From positions 558,001 through 622,000 of the forward strand of contig JARUPZ010000004.1 of NCBI GenBank assembly GCA_031213475.1: 64,000 nucleotides of DNA. Direction: 5' to 3'. Below are positions 57,900 through 64,000 of the stretch, one piece after another. The stretch comes from Nereocystis luetkeana (Eukaryota > Sar > Phaeophyceae > Laminariales > Laminariaceae). How positions within the stretch are numbered: position 1 is the first letter of the stretch; each line of letters starts with the position of its first letter. Made by a program: the position numbers and the translations under genes. The notes under the pieces are model-generated. The model was not told the origin of the DNA and did not search any database. It saw only the letters and a program-made list of their open reading frames with translations.

Positions 57900-58849
57900 C
57901 TAGAAATCAACCCTGAATGGAAAATCGCGTCGGACGGCCGCCAACGAGGGACGGGCGACATTGTGAGCAAACTCCAGGGCGCGCAGAAAATTTTCCAGCG
58001 CACTGACCATGTCCAGGTCAAACCGGATGGTTCTGACAAGTGTAGGTGCATGATAGGCGGAGCGCAATGTGCATAACACGATCACTGACCAACATTGTCG
58101 CTGCGGCTGGTCGTAAGTATGGCCAAGAGCAAAGGACAACCGCCTATCACGCATTTTAACGTTTGGGCCGTTCGCCACTTACCACGTGCGGGGGACACTG
58201 CGCACCCGAGGGGGGTCACAGGACTGAACAGGTACGCCTTCCCATCCGACCGGTACATGAAGATGCGTCCTCCCACCGCCATTGACCCAGGGGCGGTAAC
58301 ATGACCCACTACAAACTCCTCCACATCCGTCCAGCACATGAGGCGGTGTCCTCGCGCCTGGAAGTTAGGTTGGCGCATCTTCTCCTCGTCGACGGGGTGC
58401 TGGTACGAATGGGAGGGGTCACGGCGGCGGTTTGCACCACCGACACCATCACCATCACCATCACCATCATCACCACCGCCACCAGCACCACCACCACCGC
58501 CACCGCCACCACCATCACCACCACCAACACCGGCACCAACACCGGCACCAACACCGCCACCACCGGCACCATCATCACCATCACCGCCATGAACACGACT
58601 AACACCACAAACATCCGGGTTTGGTCTTTCCCACTGGACCTTGCTCATTTTACGGTTGAAGAAGCACACGCGGCCGTCCTTCGCTTGGAACTCTGTCCAG
58701 CCGTGGGGCAGCGGAGGAGGAGGAGGCCTCTCCCACTGCACAGTGCCCGTTGGGCGGTTGAAGAAATAGGGCCGGCCGTCGGTCGCGTGGTACTCCTCCC
58801 AGCCAGGGGGCAACGGAGGGGGGACATCGCGTGTTTCCGCCCCCGCCGC
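57900..58849 (-). CDS. WW-domain protein gene, 3' exons, copy B
   Basis: This is the counterpart of 464-1425. Exon 58849-58183 (667 nt) carries two WW domains and a Gly/Asp linker four residues longer than copy A. A donor GTAAGT follows in phase 1. The next exon, 58084-57900, starts after a TCAG acceptor and supplies the two bases needed, continuing with the frame TLRSAYHAPTLVRTIRFD then LDMVSALENFLRALEFAHN, and stops at TAG (57900-57902). That C-terminal stretch is helical-looking and absent from copy A. In copy A the base equivalent to the stop reads CAG rather than TAG, so the B stop may itself be a new truncation. Upstream exons and the start codon are not identified. The function is unknown beyond probable binding of Pro-rich peptides. 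Confidence 0.6.
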
Positions 58850-60378
58850 CTGCGGCCGCGAGAGTGAATTGAGGGACAGTGTTTTGGGGCAAAATATTCA
58901 GTCATATGTAAGTAAAGGAAACTATTGACAGCAGTAATCCGAAACGGGCAACGTGCGCTGCCAATCACCGATACCAAGTACCTTGATACTTTGGTACTTC
59001 GATCGTTTTGAGTATGCGAGCCAGTCGGGCCCTGCGGATAACTAATGGTGATGGAATGTGACGTGATATGATATGATTCGTACTTGTATTGGATAGTACC
59101 GAAGCGAAGTAGGCGTGCGTCGCCATAACCTTCCCCCCAAACGTTAGTCACGGCAAACTTTTTCCCGCTCAGATTTCAAGCTATCAGGAACTGTTTTTCC
59201 TTTTTCGTCTCCGAAGCATGGGTTCAGCTCGTGCTTATGGGTGGGTTGGGGTCCTGGGCAACTTCTCGAGGCAGCGGCAGCGAACTACCTTAGCACCGCA
59301 CATGTCGAGGAAAGGGCGACCACACCCGAGCTCTTTCGTTAGAAGGTTCGCTGCCCCTCGCTCGGGCCGCACAGTGGCATCGCATGAAACGATACAGCTT
59401 CCCACGTACAGAGCAGGTAGCTTCCTACGGTGACTTTGATGAGGGTTAGGACGGAAATTTTAGGAACGTTTGCTATTCATATTACAGTATTAATAGTGTC
59501 CAAACGGATCTTACATTCGCATCTAGAGTGGTGTGAGTTTGGGTGGGTGAGCATAATCCATTCATGGCTTGAGCTATGAATAGCGTATTGCACTGTGAAT
59601 GAATTCATTGTTAATATTTAGGAGGCGAAGTACTGAACCAGAAAATTCGACGTAGATGTGGACCATCGAAATCGTACGTACGAATACCGATTAGATATCC
59701 CTTTTTATCGTTTACAGCACGTATCGCTGTTGTGGTACATATTGTGTTGGAATAGATAGCGCAGGCTTGCGCTAATAGTGGCTACACTACCTGGCTGATG
59801 TTGGGAAACTGGACAAGAGGTTTAACGTTGAAGATGCCGCTTGCGGGCCAGAAAAGCAAGATAGCTACGAAATTGTTGAGTCCATGTCCGTACGTGTACT
59901 CAAAGACAAGAGCACAGCAGTATATCAAAGTAGATCAGATAAATCAGCGTGGCTGCTGCACCTTGGTGTCTCCCAAGTTTAGGAATAGAGTACTGCTCTG
60001 CTCTAGAAGCCTACGACGTCCAGAATACTGCTAAATATACCCTACAGCATGAAATTATGCAGGAGGTCTAAATGGTGCAGAACTCTATTTTCCAGCTCTG
60101 GAATGTTCTCAAAACAATACCTATGTCGAACAAACGCTCCTAGATAAAGTAACCGCAGAAGCAGTACGTCCTGTTGTCAACAGTCGGTGATTGCTCGCAC
60201 CGGTGTTTTCCTATGGGACATATCACACCTGCTATGTATCAAAGCTACAAGCAGACACAGTGCTGTTACGATGCGCCATGAAGCTGTACGTACTGAACAT
60301 TCACCACGTCAATAGGCTGCTGTAAAAAACTGCTGTTGATGCCGAACATTAATCAGACAACGGGATCCTGTTGCCTAC

Positions 60379-61200
60379 TATTAGAGATGATACTTGTCAG
60401 TAACCATCATATTCGTTACTCGATTACACTTACGTCATCTGGTATACATTTACGCATTCTATGTACAACAGACAGTTTTCCAGTCTGAGTTATAGTAGGA
60501 TAGCAGCAGCTGTCTTTTTACACATATACTGCTGTGCACCCGTACGCACAGAATAAAGTCCCAATGACGAGTAGTGTCATGGATCTACTGTTGTTGTGGT
60601 ACGTACGTACATGATCTACGGTAGACAGCACATTTAGTACGTGCTATCATTGGTAAATAATGGAAAGGATATCTTCAGTATCCCTCCGAGACCGGTAGCA
60701 TAGTTTTACTGTAGTTCTGGTTGGAGAAACAACATAGGCTACACTGGGGTCATGGATATGTACCCCAAGATATATTGTTCTTTACAGTAAATCTGGGGGT
60801 TCTCTTCGTTGTTTTATTTTGAACGGAATTAGAGGGTATTCCCTCATTTTGTTTTTGTTTGACCGAAGTGCAAGGGTCGTCCTTTGTTGCGAGCTGCGAG
60901 CGCACACGCGCACCGCCCTCCCCTTTGAGCTCACTCTACTTTTGCTCACCATCATCAGCTTCCAGCTGAGCAATCAATCAACAATGTGGCTTGGGGTCAC
61001 CACACCATCTTCTTCTTCTCTTCTATGTTGAAGCTTCACGTACAAGTCACCTGACAGTGACCACGTGTTTGCCTCGAACATTTTGACTGTGTATTGCCGG
61101 CCATCGGCAATCGAGTCTAGGCGTACACACCAGCTACGAGCTGGTACACACGCCAATCGCCATACCTAGTAGGTTATGCGCCATGAGCCTTAATACCTAC
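60379..61200. other. 822-bp segment present only in copy B
   Basis: Copy A reads TTGCCTAC|CAGGTACC at 2947-2962. Copy B has 822 bp between these halves, ending in a second CCTAC, so the segment is flanked by 5-bp direct repeats. It is either an insertion with target duplication or a segment deleted from copy A by microhomology. The ends (TATTAGAGATG ... GAGCCTTAATA) share only TATTA inverted. A minus-strand frame at 61156-60974 (CVRLDSIADGRQYTVKMFEA) has coding character but no context. Confidence 0.85.
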
Positions 61201-64000
61201 CAGGTACCAGCTATCTCTAAACAATCGGTACCGTGTGCAGTAGTATCGAACTACAGTATTAATAGCTTCTCGGTCGATATCGATTGCTATCAAATAACAG
61301 GCACACCAGTATAGCCAAGTGTATACCTGGAATATAATGCTCCGTGTGTCGTACTTTACTACTGCTTGGAAGCGCGAGTACAATGTGCGAATCCCGGTAT
61401 ATAGTCAGATAGTCAGACGCTCACCTGGTCGTCGCCCCACCCTTCCCTAGGCAGCCCTGCCCTCTCCGGACCCAACTGCTCGGTCCCTGCAATACCATAC
61501 AGTTTGGGGTTTGGAGGACGATTGCCGTGAGCATCGGATACGAGGAGCAGTCCCGGCTACGTACGCGCTGGGTTAGACTAGGAAGAGGACGGTATATATA
61601 ACATTAAACCAAAGATGCTTAAACATCCAAGTATAGTACAAGTACCAGGTATTCCAAGGAGACCGCGAGTTGACCCCGTGACTGACCTGGCCGCCCCTTT
61701 TCACTAACATTATTCAAACTTAATAGCTTTGTAAGACCAAGACTAAAGGGGATGCTGGTCATAAGGCGCATCATAGGTACCCAGACCCAGCGGCTGCTTC
61801 GTCGCGTGAGGTAAACAATGGTGCAGTAGGCCAGTGGGTAGCGTCTCGACACCAACAAGAGGCGTACGAGTAGACGCGCCCAATATGACCCGTCTGTAGT
61901 GTGCATTTAACGAATATCATAACCACAGTCATAAAAGACACCCAGCACAAGCTTCAAGCAGTTCCCGCCAAAGCCATGGCTGCGGTGTTCTGAATGGGTC
62001 ATGCCCGTCGCAATACTCGTTCTTGTTTTTTTTTCGAGAACACAATCTGGAGCTACTTCTGTACCAGAATATATTACACGAGGTTAGCCCTACTGGGGGC
62101 CTCGGATGCCTTCACCCATCGATGTCAGAGGGCAATCGGCCAGAACCCTGTACGCACCAGGGACAAGCTAAGTTAAACACCACTTCACCTACTCTGGATA
62201 AACTAGACTCAAAACCACTATTACAGTAGTAACCTCTTCGACGATGAGACAATAGAGAAACATTTCGATGCCGGCCACAATAGACTGTGGAAAATGTCTA
62301 TTGATAGATAATGTCGGTGGCGATAGATGTGGAAACTACCGCTATAGGAAGCGACAATTATATTGGGGATACTCTGTCTGCCCATAGATAGAGACATTGT
62401 CCACCACAGTTTCGTAGATTGCAAACCGTGTCCGTCGATGGTCCTTGCCGGCCGCAACAGATTGGGTAAGATAAGCAATACCTGGTACATCGATAAGCAC
62501 TGTTTGCCCACCACAATCCGTTGTGAACCGAGTTCATCGATGGACATTGCAGGCCGCAGTAGATGTGCAAGCTATCTATGAAAACACGTTGTGGACTTAC
62601 AGCACAGTATTAATATATCAATACTAATAATACTGCTCTTGGGGAGAACGGGCTGAAAAATGGTGCACCGAATCTGTACGTACGTAGCGCCAGCGTCTGT
62701 CTGATTTTTCTTCGCCTGCCGCTCGATTGATTCTGATCCTCTCTTGCTACGATACGATACCTTGCACAAATCGGCGGTAATAGGCAACAATAGCCATCGA
62801 TAGACACCATTGCACAACATTATTATAGGTGGAGGATACGAGTGTAGTATATTGTGGAAACACCCCCCAATAAAAAGAAAAACTAAAGTCTACGTATTAA
62901 TATTAATAGTGAATGTTTTACAAGTCGGCGGTAGTAGGCAACAATGGCCATCGACAAACGCCATTGCACAACATTATTATAGGTGGAGGATACGAGTGCA
63001 GTATATATATTGTGGAAACACCCCCCAATAAAAAAATCTATAATCTGCGTATTCATATTAATAGCGAATATTAATAGTGAGTGTTTTTAGTCAAGAGGGA
63101 GAAACAAAGAGTTAACTCTTTCGAATATTGTGATACGAATTATAGATTCAGCTGTAACTATATACGTATGCGTGTTTGACAGCTTACATCCAGACAGTGC
63201 CGATGGGCAATCCAGTTAATAGAATACCACCCCCCGACAGGCGGCGGTGCCTGTTGATAGACCCTTGTACGGATCGTACTGCAGTAATTTTTAGTTTTTT
63301 CGGGAAGTTCCGGGACACTACTCGTATATATCTGCCGCAGCCAGCACGCATTCCCCAAGAACAACAGCACCTGAGGCAGAAATGCGTGTCACCGCTAAAA
63401 AGTCGTGCGAACGGCACCCGTTCGAACGAAAACTGGCCAAAAAGTGCCAACGACACCCGCGAGCGGCAACTGCAAACCTTGAGAGCCGTCAACACAGGGG
63501 ATGAAACTCTACCCCATCCAGGGCGAAAATGATCCCCTTGCACCTCTCGGCACTTCACCTATGTACTGCGTCAGGCAAGTGTCATGCTACTTACTGCAGG
63601 TACAGCTGCAGCGACGGAAGGAGACACAGGCCAACTCAAGTAAGGGGCATCAGGGGGATGTCTGTAACCCGGTGCCGGTGATTACCGGTACCGAACTTGC
63701 CGGGTAGGGTTCCTCGGAAAACGGAAAACGGCGGTTGGAACTTAATCTCCCCTATCCCCAAAATGAAACACCTCCATACTCAATGGAAACCCTAAGTGTT
63801 TTCCGGCAGCACAGCAAGCAGCAGAGTACGCGCGAGCAGAGCGAACACAAGATTCCAACCGTATACATATACCCATACTGCAGTTTGATGGAGTCTAACA
63901 GGTACGGTATCACCATTAATAGTTAATATTTAATAGTACATGAGTACATGCGAATATCATGAAATCATTGCAGAATGCCAGCGCCAAAACACAATTTTTG

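Larger units (their letters stand above)
57354..64000. repeat. Segmental duplication, copy B (direct repeat of 1-5754)
   Basis: This is the second copy of the segment at 1-5754, about 893 bp longer overall. The main differences are 56 bp at 57961-58016 replaced by one base in copy A, a 12-bp in-frame expansion of the linker in the WW exon, and 822 bp at 60379-61200 absent from copy A. The unique sequence to its left (57290-57353) gives a real breakpoint if copy A also starts near base 1. High identity suggests a recent event. An assembly artefact is unlikely because the copies differ at many single bases and by large indels. Confidence 0.97.

Overview
This is eukaryotic nuclear DNA. Candidate genes have GT-AG introns with phase-compatible exons, WW domains, homopeptide tracts and long non-coding stretches full of retroposons. 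No prokaryotic operon structure is visible. The degenerate Ty3/gypsy element at 29.8-35.1 kb has pol features (a protease-proximal block around LLGRDCWMRFN and a C-terminal tail around FLDGPGPVKLPL) that I associate from memory with stramenopile elements. A brown alga or related stramenopile is therefore my best guess, but I cannot prove it from sequence alone. A short interstitial run of TTAGGG-type telomere repeats (about 23.93 kb) is also present.

Layout. 1-5.75 kb and 57.35-64.0 kb are two copies, in direct orientation, of one recently duplicated segment carrying the 3' part of a WW-domain gene on the minus strand. Each copy has its own lesions, and copy B carries 822 bp that copy A lacks. 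6.8-7.7 kb holds a clean two-exon gene of unknown function. 10.4-10.8 kb holds a Pro/Ala-rich exon. 16.4-18.5 kb is a large inverted repeat whose arms are tandem subrepeats (foldback-like), with a tRNA-derived SINE inserted in one arm. 18.9-19.3 kb holds a Cys-containing exon. 20.2-21.2 kb is a SINE whose 3' tail has become a 687-bp TTTA microsatellite. 21.5-23.8 kb is a cluster of about 106-bp palindromic MITEs. 26.2-27.1 kb is a TA-flanked terminal-inverted-repeat element. 28.9-37.0 kb is an old gypsy element with candidate LTRs and a nested SINE. 38.6-39.1 kb is a tandem array. 41.3-42.9 kb holds minus-strand exons (coiled coil, acidic). 45.5-47.25 kb holds a 579-codon low-complexity open frame (minus strand) with two copies of an xLSD-type repeat. 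47.7-49.3 kb holds a plus-strand gene with five phase-matched exons. 51.9-56.85 kb holds a minus-strand gene with four phase-matched exons (691 codons) and an intronic imperfect palindrome.

The most unusual signal is genome-scale rather than genic. The 9-mer TACCAGGTA (or its complement TACCTGGTA) and the 8-mer TATTAATA recur far more often than chance. In several independent alignments of homologous repeats (the two arms of the 16.4-18.5 kb palindrome, MITE copies, the candidate LTR pair) the alternative state is a bare TA. This looks like footprints TA-CCWGG-TA and TA-TTAA-TA left at TA dinucleotides, probably by TA-targeting DNA transposons that I cannot find intact here. The other genes have no recognisable pathway link to one another.
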